Part shown: piece after piece, positions 49,457 to 57,897 of the stretch
How the letters are laid out: every line of letters begins with the position of its first letter
How positions within the stretch are numbered: position 1 is the first letter of the stretch
NCBI GenBank assembly: GCA_963770375.1
Contig: CAVYPM010000028.1
Location: forward strand, 62,001-126,000
Source: DASVBE01 sp963770375
Lineage (GTDB): Bacteria; Actinomycetota; Actinomycetes; Streptosporangiales; Streptosporangiaceae
DNA: 64,000 bases
Reading direction: 5' to 3'
Translations under genes and position numbers: made by a program
The notes under the pieces: generated by a model
The model's input: the letters and a program-made list of their open reading frames with translations, nothing else
Databases searched by the model: none
What the model was told of the DNA's origin: nothing

Positions 49457-51033
49457 AGCTGGGTCCGGGCGGGTCGGCGAGCGGGTGGGGCTGGCGGAGC
49501 TGGCGGGGCTGGGCGGGCGCTGGGCGGGTGGGTTAGCTGGGCGTGACGAAGCGTTGCCAGGAGTTCTGCTTGGCGCTGGCGGCTTTCTTCGTGGAGGTAC
49601 ATCATGTGGCCGGCTTCGAAGTAGGCGAACTCGACCCGGCCGCCTAGCTCGGCCGGGATGGCCAGGCGGGCGAAGTCGTGCTCGGCCGCGAAGTACGGGG
49701 TGGCCGCGTCGTGATAGCCGCAGGACACGTGCACCCGCATCGCCGGGTTGGTCCGCATGGACTCCGCCAGCTTGTCGACCACCTGGACGTTCACGGCCTC
49801 GAAGTCCTTGAACGACCAGGGATGCACGCGGCTGGTCAGGGTCTCGTAGGGCAGGTCGCTCTCGTAGCCGAGCTCGGCCCGGACGTAGTGGTTCAGCGCC
49901 GCGGCGTACGGGCCGGTGATCGCGTCGATCGACGGGTCGCTGGTCCACTGCTCGCGGCCGTAGTCGGTGTCCCAGCCGAGGAACCGGCCGTCGATCCGGC
50001 CGACAACCCGCCGCTGGTCGCGCATCAGCTCGGTGAGGAACCGGATGTGCTCGGGCCGCAGGTTGACCCGGTCCACGTAGTCCTCGGTCAGCCCGGTCAG
50101 CGCGGCGACGCGGCGCACCGCCTCGGCCCGCTCGTCGGCGGTCAGCCGGGCGCCCTGCGCCAGCGCCCACCGGTAGTCCCGCGCCGCATAGTGCTCGGCC
50201 TCTTCCAGGACCTCGGCCAGCGGCCGGTCGCCGTGCTTCCCGTGGTAGTGGGCAATTGCGGCGTAGGTCGGCAGATAGCAGATATACGGCTCGTCGTTGC
50301 CGGCCGCGAACTCGACGGAGCCGCCGTCCAGGAAGGCGGAGATCAGGATCAGCCCGTTCAGGTACATCCCGTACCGCCGCTGGAGGTGCAGGGCCAGGCC
50401 CGCGGCGCGCATCGTGCCGTAGGACTCGCCGCACAGGTATTTCGGCGACAGCCAGCGCTTGTTGCGGGTGGTCCACAGCCGGATCACCTCGCCGACGGAC
50501 TCGATGTCCGGCGCGTAGCCGTGGAAGTCGCCGGGCTTCTCGCCCTTGACCGCGCGGGAGAAGCCGGTCGACACCGGGTCGACGAAGACCAGGTCGGAGT
50601 GGCGCAGCAGGGACTCGGTGTTGTCGGTCAGCCCGTACGGCGGCGGGACCAGGTCGCCGGCGTCGCCCGACAGGACACGGCGCGGGCCGAGCAGGCCCAT
50701 GTGCAGCCACACGCTGGCCGACCCGGGCCCGCCGTTGAACGCGAACGTGACCGGCCGCGGCGACGGGGCCGGGCCGCCGTCCGGCGAGCTGTCGCCGGCG
50801 ACGTAGGAGACCAGGAAGACCTCGGCCTTCGGCTTCACACCGTCCGAGGTGCCCTCGGTGTGCGCTTCCTCGCGCAGCACGACCCGGCCCGCGGTGGCGG
50901 TGTACCGCAGGCCGCCGCCCGGCCCGGGCAGCACGTGCTCGGAGCTGACGAAATCGTCGGCCAGCTCTGCTACCGGGCCGGCCTTGGCCGGCTCGTCCCG
51001 CTCCGCATCATCGCGTACACCTTTATCCGTCAT
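49429..51033 (-). CDS. S10-family serine carboxypeptidase
   Basis: 534 residues from ATG 51033 (ATGA overlap with the preceding gene's stop). The oxyanion region is FNGGPGSASVWLHMGLLGPR, the catalytic Ser is in GESYGT, the Asp probably in CGYHDAATPYF and the His in FEAGHMMYLHE. No signal peptide is seen, so it appears cytoplasmic, unlike most S10 enzymes. The last 40 residues are Pro/Ala-rich and end inside the palindrome. Coupling to the class I amidotransferase gene suggests it cleaves a related amide or small peptide, but this is inference. Confidence 0.88.
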   Translation of the reverse strand: MTDKGVRDDAERDEPAKAGPVAELADDFVSSEHVLPGPGGGLRYTATAGRVVLREEAHTEGTSDGVKPKAEVFLVSYVAGDSSPDGGPAPSPRPVTFAFNGGPGSASVWLHMGLLGPRRVLSGDAGDLVPPPYGLTDNTESLLRHSDLVFVDPVSTGFSRAVKGEKPGDFHGYAPDIESVGEVIRLWTTRNKRWLSPKYLCGESYGTMRAAGLALHLQRRYGMYLNGLILISAFLDGGSVEFAAGNDEPYICYLPTYAAIAHYHGKHGDRPLAEVLEEAEHYAARDYRWALAQGARLTADERAEAVRRVAALTGLTEDYVDRVNLRPEHIRFLTELMRDQRRVVGRIDGRFLGWDTDYGREQWTSDPSIDAITGPYAAALNHYVRAELGYESDLPYETLTSRVHPWSFKDFEAVNVQVVDKLAESMRTNPAMRVHVSCGYHDAATPYFAAEHDFARLAIPAELGGRVEFAYFEAGHMMYLHEESRQRQAELLATLRHAQLTHPPSARPAPPAPPAPPARRPARTQLDRCDIAIG

Positions 51034-51782
51034 GAGGCGAGCGTAGAGGTGAGGCGCGAGGCGGCGATCAGCGCCCGGAACAGGCTGGGGTCGGTGCCCG
51101 CCTCGGGGTGCCACTGCACCGCGAGCGCGAACGGGCTGCCGGGGATGTCGATGTCCACGGCCTCGATGATGCCGTCGGGCGCCCAGGCGACCGCGGTCAG
51201 TCCCTGGCCGAGCCGGTCGATGGCCTGGTGGTGCGCGCTGGGCACGGACTCCAGCGCGGTCCGGCCCAGGGCCGCGGCCAGCGCGCTGCCGGGCGCGACC
51301 CGCACCGGGTGCGCGCCGTACTGGCCCGGCGCGGGCGCGTGGTCGCGGTGGCCGACCACGTCGGGCAGGTGCTGGTGCAGGGTCCCGCCGCGGGCCGCGT
51401 TGATCACCTGCAGGCCGCGGCAGATGCCGAGCACCGGCAGGCCGCGGTCGGCGGCGGCGGTGAACAGGGCCAGCTCGGCGGCGTCGCGGGCGGGCCGGAC
51501 GCTGCCGGTCTCGGCATGGCGGTCCGCGCCGTAGCGGGCCGGGTCCAGGTCGCCGCCGCCGGACAGGATCAGGCCGTCGAGGCGGGCCAGCGCGGCCTCG
51601 ATGCCGGCCGCCGGGGGCAGCAGCACCGGCAGCCCGCCGGCCGCGGCCACCTGGGCGGCGTAGGCCTGCGGCAGCACGACCGCGTCCAGGTCCCAGGCGC
51701 CCCAGCGGGCCGGCTCGGAGTACGCGCTGATCCCGATGACCGGCGCCCCGGCAGGCGGCGGCGCCAGCGTTGCCTCACTCAA
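51030..51782 (-). CDS. gamma-glutamyl amide hydrolase, class I amidotransferase (PuuD-like)
   Basis: 250 residues. The triad is visible: Cys in GICRGLQVINAARGG, His in AVQWHPEAGTDPS with its following Glu. Also SGGGDLDPARYG and VPSAHHQAIDRLG, typical of PuuD/YvdE peptidases C26. It would hydrolyse a gamma-glutamyl amide to glutamate plus the rest. Neighbours (dehydrogenase, aldehyde dehydrogenase, GlnA-like ligase, permease) fit a gamma-glutamylation route for amines. The start is TTG 51782 with GAGG about 9 bases before it; other starts are possible. Confidence 0.88.
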   Translation of the reverse strand: MSEATLAPPPAGAPVIGISAYSEPARWGAWDLDAVVLPQAYAAQVAAAGGLPVLLPPAAGIEAALARLDGLILSGGGDLDPARYGADRHAETGSVRPARDAAELALFTAAADRGLPVLGICRGLQVINAARGGTLHQHLPDVVGHRDHAPAPGQYGAHPVRVAPGSALAAALGRTALESVPSAHHQAIDRLGQGLTAVAWAPDGIIEAVDIDIPGSPFALAVQWHPEAGTDPSLFRALIAASRLTSTLAS

Positions 51783-51841
51783 CCCGGTTACCTCGTATTC
51801 CTTGCTCAGAGCGTGGGCCCAGCTGTGTCAGCCGGCACGTC

Positions 51842-52618
51842 TTACAAGGGTGTCACATAGGCCCCGGAGATCCCGCCGTCGACCAGGAACGCGGACGCGG
51901 TGATGAACGACGCGTCGTCGCTGGCCAGGAAGGCGACCGCGGCGGCGATCTCCTCGGCCTCGGCGAACCGGCCCATCGGGACGTGCACCAGCCGCCGCGC
52001 GGCCCGTTCCGGGTCCTTGGCGAACAGCTCGCGCAGCAGGGGAGTGTTGACCGGTCCTGGGCACAGCGCGTTGACCCGAATGCCCTCCCGGGCGAACTGC
52101 ACGCCCAGCTCGCGGCTCATCGCCAGCACGCCGCCCTTGGACGCGGTGTAGGAGATCTGCGAGGTGGCCGCGCCGAGCACGGCCACGAACGACGCGGTGT
52201 TGATGATCGACCCGCGCCCGGCCCGCTGCATGTGCGGCAGCACGTGCTTGCAGCACAGGTAGACCGAGGTCAGGTTGATCTCCTGGACCCGGCGCCAGGC
52301 GTCCAGGCCGGTGGTCAGGATCGAGTCGTCCTCGGGCGGGGAGATGCCGGCGTTGTTGAAGGCGATGTCCACCCGGCCGTGCTGCGCGACCACGCCGTCG
52401 AAGAGCCGCTGGACGTCGTCCTCGCGGGACACGTCCGCGGCCACGAACGTGCCGCCGGTCTCCGCGGCCACCTTGGCGCCGGCCGTCTCGTCGATGTCCA
52501 CGGCCACGATCACCGCGCCCTCGGCGGCCATCCGGCGGGCCGTGGCCAGCCCGATGCCGCTGCCCGCGCCGGTGATCACGGCGACCCGATCCTGCAACCG
52601 CTGCATCGGACTGCTCAC
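51842..52618 (-). CDS. short-chain dehydrogenase/reductase
   Basis: 258 residues, classical SDR. Cofactor motif TGAGSGIG, NNAG in AFNNAGISPPED, catalytic Ser and YxxxK in SYTASKGG, and a C-terminal FLVDGG. DIDET after beta-2 suggests NAD(H). In a gamma-glutamyl-ethanolamide route this could oxidise the alcohol group to the aldehyde used by the next enzyme; this is inferred from context. GTG 52618 overlaps the aldehyde dehydrogenase stop (GTGA); ATG 52606 (MQRLQDRV) is equally possible. Confidence 0.9.
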   Translation of the reverse strand: MSSPMQRLQDRVAVITGAGSGIGLATARRMAAEGAVIVAVDIDETAGAKVAAETGGTFVAADVSREDDVQRLFDGVVAQHGRVDIAFNNAGISPPEDDSILTTGLDAWRRVQEINLTSVYLCCKHVLPHMQRAGRGSIINTASFVAVLGAATSQISYTASKGGVLAMSRELGVQFAREGIRVNALCPGPVNTPLLRELFAKDPERAARRLVHVPMGRFAEAEEIAAAVAFLASDDASFITASAFLVDGGISGAYVTPL

Positions 52619-53979
52619 TCCTCGGTGGCGATGAAGACGTTCTTGACGTCGGTGAACGAGTCGAGCGCGTCCGGGCCAAGCTCACGGCCGAGGCCGGACT
52701 GCTTGAACCCGCCGAACGGGGTCCAGTAGCGGACCGAGGAGTGCGAGTTCACCGACAGGTTGCCGGTCTCCACCCCGCGGGCCACCCGGATCGCCCGGCC
52801 GACGTCCCTGGTCCAGATCGACCCGGACAGGCCGTACGGCGAGTCGTTGGCCATCCGGATGGCTTCCGCCTCGTCCCCGAACGCCGACACGGTCACCACC
52901 GGGCCGAAGATCTCCTCGGTCCAGGCCCGGTCGGTGGCGCTGACCGGGGCCAGCACGGTCGGCGGATACCACCAGCCGGGCCCGTCCGGCGCGGTGCCGC
53001 GTATCGCCACCGGCGCCCCGTCCGGCACGTAGGAGGCCACGTGCTCGCGGTGCGCGGAGGAGATCAGCGGGCCCATCACGGTGTCCTCGGAGGCCGGGTC
53101 GCCGACCCGGACCGCGTTGATGGCCGGCTCGAGCAGCTCCATGAACCGGTCGAGCACCGAGCGCTGGACCAGGATCCGGGACCGGGCGCAGCAGTCCTGC
53201 CCGGCGTTGTCGAAGACCGCCGACGGCGCGCTGGCCGCGGCCTTCTCCAGGTCCGCGTCGGCGAACACGATGTTCGCGCTCTTGCCGCCGAGTTCCAGCG
53301 TGAGCCGCTTGATCTGGGCCGCGCAGCCGCGCATGACCTGCTGGCCGACCTCGGTCGACCCGGTGAACACGATCTTGCGGACCAGCGGGTGGTCGACCAG
53401 CCGCTGGCCGACCACGCGGCCTGGACCCGGCAGGACCTGGAACACGCCCTCGGGCAGCCCGGCGGCGAGGGCCAGCTCGCCGATCCGGATCGCGGTCAGC
53501 GGGGTCATCTCGGCTGGCTTGGCCACCACCGTGTTGCCCGCGGCCAGGGCCGGGGCCAGGCCCCAGGACAGGATCGGCATCGGGAAGTTCCACGGCACGA
53601 TCAGCCCGACCACGCCGAGCGGCTCGGCGAACGTCACGTCCAGCCCGCCGGCCACCGGGATCTGCCGCCCGAAGGCCCGCTCCGGCGCGCCCGCGTAGTA
53701 CGCCAGCACGTCCCTGACCTGGCCGGCCTCCCAGCGGGCCGCGCCGATCGGGTGCCCGGAGCCGGCCACCTCCAGCGCGGCCAGCTCCTCGGTGTGAGCG
53801 CCCACCTCGGCGGCGAACGCGCGCAGCAGCGCGGCCCGCTCGCCGGGCGCGGTGGCCCGCCAGGAGACCTGCGCGGCGGCGGCCCGCTCGATGGCCGCGT
53901 CGGTCTCCTGCGCCGAGGTCGACGGGACGGTGCGGACCGGCTGCTCGGTGGCAGGGTTGATCACGGTGTAGGTCGGCAT
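52615..53979 (-). CDS. NAD(P)-dependent aldehyde dehydrogenase
   Basis: 454 residues from ATG 53979. Landmarks are VPWNFPMPILSWGLAPALAAG, the cofactor loop FTGSTEVGQQVM, the general base Glu in LELGGKSANIVF, the nucleophile Cys in NAGQDCCARSR, and EEIFGPVVTV and PFGGFKQSGLGRE at the end. It would oxidise a gamma-glutamyl-amino aldehyde to the acid in the amine catabolic route of this cluster. A longer upstream frame is not homologous. Confidence 0.93.
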   Translation of the reverse strand: MPTYTVINPATEQPVRTVPSTSAQETDAAIERAAAAQVSWRATAPGERAALLRAFAAEVGAHTEELAALEVAGSGHPIGAARWEAGQVRDVLAYYAGAPERAFGRQIPVAGGLDVTFAEPLGVVGLIVPWNFPMPILSWGLAPALAAGNTVVAKPAEMTPLTAIRIGELALAAGLPEGVFQVLPGPGRVVGQRLVDHPLVRKIVFTGSTEVGQQVMRGCAAQIKRLTLELGGKSANIVFADADLEKAAASAPSAVFDNAGQDCCARSRILVQRSVLDRFMELLEPAINAVRVGDPASEDTVMGPLISSAHREHVASYVPDGAPVAIRGTAPDGPGWWYPPTVLAPVSATDRAWTEEIFGPVVTVSAFGDEAEAIRMANDSPYGLSGSIWTRDVGRAIRVARGVETGNLSVNSHSSVRYWTPFGGFKQSGLGRELGPDALDSFTDVKNVFIATEE

Positions 53980-54008
53980 GCTGTGTACTTGTCCCCGTCC
54001 CGCCCGGG

Positions 54009-55394
54009 CTACAGCCGCTCGAACGAGCGGTGCAGCTCCCAGTCGGTGACCGCGGCGTCGAACGCGGCCAGCTCGACCCGGGCGTAGTTGGCGTAGTGCG
54101 CGCGGACCTCGGCGCCGAACGCCGCCTCGGCCAGCTCGCTCTTCTCCCACAGGTCCAGGGCGTCGCGCATGGTGTGCGGCACCCGCGGGCCGGTGTCGGT
54201 GTAGGCGTTGCCCTGGTGGGCCTCTTCCAGCGGCAGCTCGTTGTCGATGCCGTGCAGCCCGGCGGCGATCATCGCGGCGACGGCCAGGTACGGGTTGACG
54301 TCGCCGCCCGGCACCCGGTTCTCCCCGCGCAGCCCCGGGCCGTGGCCGACCAGCCGGATCGCGCAGGTCCGGTTGTCCACGCCCCAGCGGACCGAGGTCG
54401 GCGCGAAGCTGCCCGGCACGTACCGCTTGTAGGAGTTGATGTTCGGCGCGTAGCACAGGGCGAACTCGCGCATCGCGGCGAGCTGCCCGGCGATGAAGTG
54501 CTCGCCGGCCTTGGACAGCCCGTACGGGCCGTCCCCGGCCAGCACGGACCGGCCGTCGTTATCGCGCAGCGACAGGTGGATGTGGCAGGAGTTGCCCTCG
54601 CGCTGGTTCGGCTTGGCCATGAACGTGATGCTCATGCCCTCCTGGTCGGCGATCTCCTTGGCCCCGGTCTTGTAGAGGGAGTGGTTGTCGCAGGTGGTCA
54701 CGGCCTCGGCGTAGCGGAACGCGATCTCGTGCTGGCCCAGGTTGCACTCGCCCTTGGCCGACTCGACGTACATCCCGGCCCCGGCCATCCCGTTGCGGAT
54801 CTTCCGCAGCAGCGGCTCGATCCGCGACGTGCCGATGATCGAGTAGTCCACGTTGTACAGGTTGGCCGGGACCAGGTCGCGGTACTGCTTGGCGGCCGCC
54901 TCCTCGTAGGTGTCCTTGTAGACCACGAACTCCAGCTCGGTGCCGGCCATCGCCTGCCAGCCCCGCTCGGCCAGCCGGGCGGTCTGCGCCTTGAGGATCT
55001 GCCGTGGCGAGGCCACCACCGGCCTGCCGTCCAGCCAGGCCAGGTCGGCCAGGACCAGGACGGTGGCCTCGTGCCAGGGCAGGAAGCGCAGCGTGGACAG
55101 GTCAGGGACGAGTACGAAGTCGCCGTAGCCGCTTTCCCACGACGACATCTCGTACCCGTCCACGGTGTTCATGTCGACGTCCACCGCGAGCAGGTAGTTG
55201 CAGCCCTCGGCGAGATGATCGGTGACCTCGGCCAGGAAGAACTCCGCGGACAGCCGCTTGCCCTGGAGCCGGCCCTGCATGTCGGTGAAGGCCAGCACCA
55301 CGGTGTCGATCTCGCCGGTGCCGTAGCCGGTGCGCAGGCGCTCCAGCGTCAGCATTCCCGGGCGGCGCGGGCCGGACCCGCTCGCGGCAGCCAT
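54009..55394 (-). CDS. glutamine synthetase-like gamma-glutamyl-amine ligase (GlnA3/GlnA4 type)
   Basis: 461 residues. The glutamine-synthetase fold is clear: TDMQGRLQGKRL, GTELEFVVYKDTYEEA (metal-site Glu), GQHEIAFRYAEA, KPNQREGNSCHIHLSL and FAPTSVRWGVDNRTCAIRLV, GENRVPGGDVNPYLAVAA. The substrate-site text differs from true GlnA (no NRSA motif, RVPGGDVNPYL instead). In Streptomyces, GlnA3 uses polyamines and GlnA4 (SCO1613) ethanolamine. The dehydrogenase neighbour favours ethanolamine here. Its start shares one base with the permease stop (TGATG). Confidence 0.87.
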   Translation of the reverse strand: MAAASGSGPRRPGMLTLERLRTGYGTGEIDTVVLAFTDMQGRLQGKRLSAEFFLAEVTDHLAEGCNYLLAVDVDMNTVDGYEMSSWESGYGDFVLVPDLSTLRFLPWHEATVLVLADLAWLDGRPVVASPRQILKAQTARLAERGWQAMAGTELEFVVYKDTYEEAAAKQYRDLVPANLYNVDYSIIGTSRIEPLLRKIRNGMAGAGMYVESAKGECNLGQHEIAFRYAEAVTTCDNHSLYKTGAKEIADQEGMSITFMAKPNQREGNSCHIHLSLRDNDGRSVLAGDGPYGLSKAGEHFIAGQLAAMREFALCYAPNINSYKRYVPGSFAPTSVRWGVDNRTCAIRLVGHGPGLRGENRVPGGDVNPYLAVAAMIAAGLHGIDNELPLEEAHQGNAYTDTGPRVPHTMRDALDLWEKSELAEAAFGAEVRAHYANYARVELAAFDAAVTDWELHRSFERL

Positions 55395-56926
55395 CAGGCG
55401 GACAGCTCCCGCTCGATCGCGGCCAGTTCCTCAGCCGTGCCCTGGACCCGCGGGCCGGTGAACCACTTGCGCGCGGACACCGCCCAGTAGATCGCCGCGA
55501 AGCCGAGCACGGCCACCACCGCCACGATCGTGTAGTTGAAGTTGCTCAAGGTGATCGGGTTGACCGTGGGCAGCATGAACAGGATCGTGATGAAGATCAC
55601 CCAGATCACCGCGGTCGTGCCGACCAGCTTGCTCCACCGGCCCAGGTGCCACGGGCCGCGCTGGAAGTTGTCGCCCTGGCGCAGCCGCAGGAAGGTCGGC
55701 GTCACGTAGGCGATGTACAGGCCGATGACCGCGATCGAGGTGACCGCCGCGTACGCGGTGGGGTTCCACAGGTAGGGCAGGCCGAGGATGAACGCGCCCG
55801 CCGCGGCCAGCCAGATCGCGTTGGTCGGGGTCCTGGTCCGCTTGTTCACCCGGTGCCAGAAGTTCGAGAACGGCAGCGCCCCGTCGCGGGAGAACGCGTA
55901 GATCATCCGCGAGTTCGCGGTCACCGAGGACATGCCGCAGAACAGCTGCGCGCCGATCGCGATGAGCAGCAGCAGCTTGCCGGTGGTCAGGCCGGCCGCG
56001 TCGATGAAGATCTGGGCCGGCGGCACTGCGGTGGCCGAGCCCACCTCGGCCGTGTAGTTCTGGATCGCGAACGTGACGCCGATCAGCAGCACCCAGCCGG
56101 CGATCAGCGACACCACGATCGACATCACGATGCCGCGCGGGCCGCTGCGGGCCGCGTTGTGGGTTTCCTCGGTCATGTGCGCGGACGCGTCGTAGCCGGT
56201 GAACGTGTACTGGGCGAGCAGCAGGCCGAGCAGGACCACGTAGAACGAGCTGCTCCAGCCGGTGTTGTTGACGAAGTGCCCGAACACGAAACTCGCGGAC
56301 TGGTGGTGGGCCGGCTTGATGGCCAGCACGCCGACGATGAGCAGCACGCCCACGATGTGCCACCACACGCTGATGTCGTTCAGCAGCGCGACCAGCCGGA
56401 CCCCGAACTGGTTCACCACGCCGTGCAGCAGCAGCACGAAGAAGTAGACCAGGATGATGTGGCCGGGCGAGGCGCCGAAGTTCCACTGCAGGTCGAGGAA
56501 CGCGGTGATGAAGAACGCACAGCCGAAGTCGATGCCCGCGGTCACCGCGACCTGGCCCAGGAAGTTGAACCACCCGGTGAACCAGGACCAGGCGGGCCCG
56601 TTCTTCGGCGCCAGCTTGGCGGACCAGTAGTACAGGCCGCCCGCGGTGGGGAAGCTGGAGCAGACCTCGGCCATGGCCAGGCCGACGAGGAGGGTCATCC
56701 CCCCGACGATCGGCCAGCCCCAGACGATGACCACGGGCCCGCCGGTGTTCATGCCGAACCCGTACAGGGTCAGGCAGCCGGACAGGATCGAGATGATCGT
56801 GAACGAGACCGCGAAGTTGGAGAACCCGGACATCCGCCGCATCAGCTCCTGGGCGTACCCGAGCTGATGCAGGGTGGCTTCATCACTGCCGAGCGGCGCG
56901 GGGGCCGCTTGCTCGTTGACTGACAC
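55394..56926 (-). CDS. APC-superfamily amino acid/amine permease
   Basis: 510 residues, about 12 membrane helices. The first helix region, GFSNFAVSFTIISILSGCLT, and GWPIVGGMTLLVGLAMAEVC, FPTAGGLYYWSAKLAP and FTGYDASAHMTEETHNAAR are typical of the amino acid/choline transporter branch. It is the first gene of the minus-strand catabolic operon and probably imports the amine. GTG start at 56926. An 18-bp palindrome lies 120 bases upstream. Confidence 0.9.
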   Translation of the reverse strand: MSVNEQAAPAPLGSDEATLHQLGYAQELMRRMSGFSNFAVSFTIISILSGCLTLYGFGMNTGGPVVIVWGWPIVGGMTLLVGLAMAEVCSSFPTAGGLYYWSAKLAPKNGPAWSWFTGWFNFLGQVAVTAGIDFGCAFFITAFLDLQWNFGASPGHIILVYFFVLLLHGVVNQFGVRLVALLNDISVWWHIVGVLLIVGVLAIKPAHHQSASFVFGHFVNNTGWSSSFYVVLLGLLLAQYTFTGYDASAHMTEETHNAARSGPRGIVMSIVVSLIAGWVLLIGVTFAIQNYTAEVGSATAVPPAQIFIDAAGLTTGKLLLLIAIGAQLFCGMSSVTANSRMIYAFSRDGALPFSNFWHRVNKRTRTPTNAIWLAAAGAFILGLPYLWNPTAYAAVTSIAVIGLYIAYVTPTFLRLRQGDNFQRGPWHLGRWSKLVGTTAVIWVIFITILFMLPTVNPITLSNFNYTIVAVVAVLGFAAIYWAVSARKWFTGPRVQGTAEELAAIERELSA

Positions 56927-57045
56927 GGCACGCTCCTTCGTCAGGGCGCCGGCTGTTGCCGGACGAGGCGGCCAGCGGAATCCGGGCGGGGACGGGAGGT
57001 CGGTGAAGTCGGGTTAGCTCCGGCCCCCCGTGCGAGGATTCGCAA

Positions 57046-57063
57046 TGGTCTAATATCAGACCA
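57046..57063. promoter_or_regulatory. FadR/GntR-type operator in the divergent region
   Basis: TGGTCT-AATATC-AGACCA, perfectly symmetrical half-sites, in a gap between the permease (start 56926) and the FadR-type gene (start 57141). FadR-group GntR regulators bind TGGT-n-ACCA-like palindromes, so this is the likely site for the adjacent regulator. It may control both directions. Confidence 0.7.
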
Positions 57064-57140
57064 ATGATGGGCAGCTCCGGCGCAATGTCAATACCCCTGA
57101 GCCGGTTCATCATCACCGGTTCCAGGGGAAGCTCCCTGCC

Positions 57141-57875
57141 GTGGTAGCCACCGGCCTGGAGCTTGCTGCCGTGCTCCGGCCCGTCCGGGCCGGCAACGCG
57201 TTCGAGGAAACCGTCGAGCGGCTGCTCACCGCCATCCGGCTGGGCCTGGTCGGCCCGGGGGAGAAGTTCCCGGCCGAGCGCGACCTGGCCGCCCAGCTCG
57301 GCGTCAGCCGGCTGACCCTGCGCGAAGCGCTGCGCTCGCTGCAGCAGGCCGGGTTCGTGGAATCCCGCCGGGGGAGGTTCGGCGGCACGTTCGTGATGGC
57401 CAGCCCGCCCGCCCCGGGCCGGGCCGAGCTGCTGCGCCAGCTCCGTGAGGACGGTGCCCGGCTGGACGACGTGCTGACCTTCCGGATGGCGGTGGAGACC
57501 GGCGCCGCCCAGCTGCTCGCCCAGGCGGTGGCCGGGCCGATCCCGCCGGCCGCGGCCGAGGTGCTGCCCGCCCGGCTGGCCGCGCTGGCCACCGCGGGCC
57601 CGCAGGACTACCGGCGCCTGGACACCCTGTTCCACCTGGCCATCGCCGAGCTGACCGGGTCACCGCTGCTCGCCGCGGCCTGCGCGGACGCCCGCATGCG
57701 CACCAACGACCTGCTCAACGCGATCCCGGTGCTGCCCCGCAACATCGACCACACCGCGGCCCAGCACACCGCGATCGTGGCCGCGATCCTGTCCGGTGAC
57801 CCGGACCGGGCCCGCCGAGCGGTGGCCGAGCACCTGGAGGGCACGAGCGCCCTGCTCCGCGGCTTCCTGGCCTGA
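57141..57875 (+). CDS. FadR-type GntR transcriptional regulator
   Basis: 244 residues. The N-terminal winged helix has GPGEKFPAERDLAAQLGVSR, LTLREALRSLQQAGFVESRRG and GGTFV. The C-terminal FCD helical domain shows the metal-site pattern FRMAVETGAAQ...DTLFHLAIAELTG...HTAIVAAILSGD. FCD regulators bind a carboxylic effector through a metal ion. Divergent from the permease-glnA operon and facing the palindrome at 57046-57063, it is the obvious local regulator, comparable in position to the EpuR regulators of Streptomyces. GTG start at 57141, with GGGGAAG 8 to 14 bases upstream. Confidence 0.9.
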   Translation: MVATGLELAAVLRPVRAGNAFEETVERLLTAIRLGLVGPGEKFPAERDLAAQLGVSRLTLREALRSLQQAGFVESRRGRFGGTFVMASPPAPGRAELLRQLREDGARLDDVLTFRMAVETGAAQLLAQAVAGPIPPAAAEVLPARLAALATAGPQDYRRLDTLFHLAIAELTGSPLLAAACADARMRTNDLLNAIPVLPRNIDHTAAQHTAIVAAILSGDPDRARRAVAEHLEGTSALLRGFLA

Positions 57876-57897
57876 CCCGCCGGGCCCGTGCCGCGGC

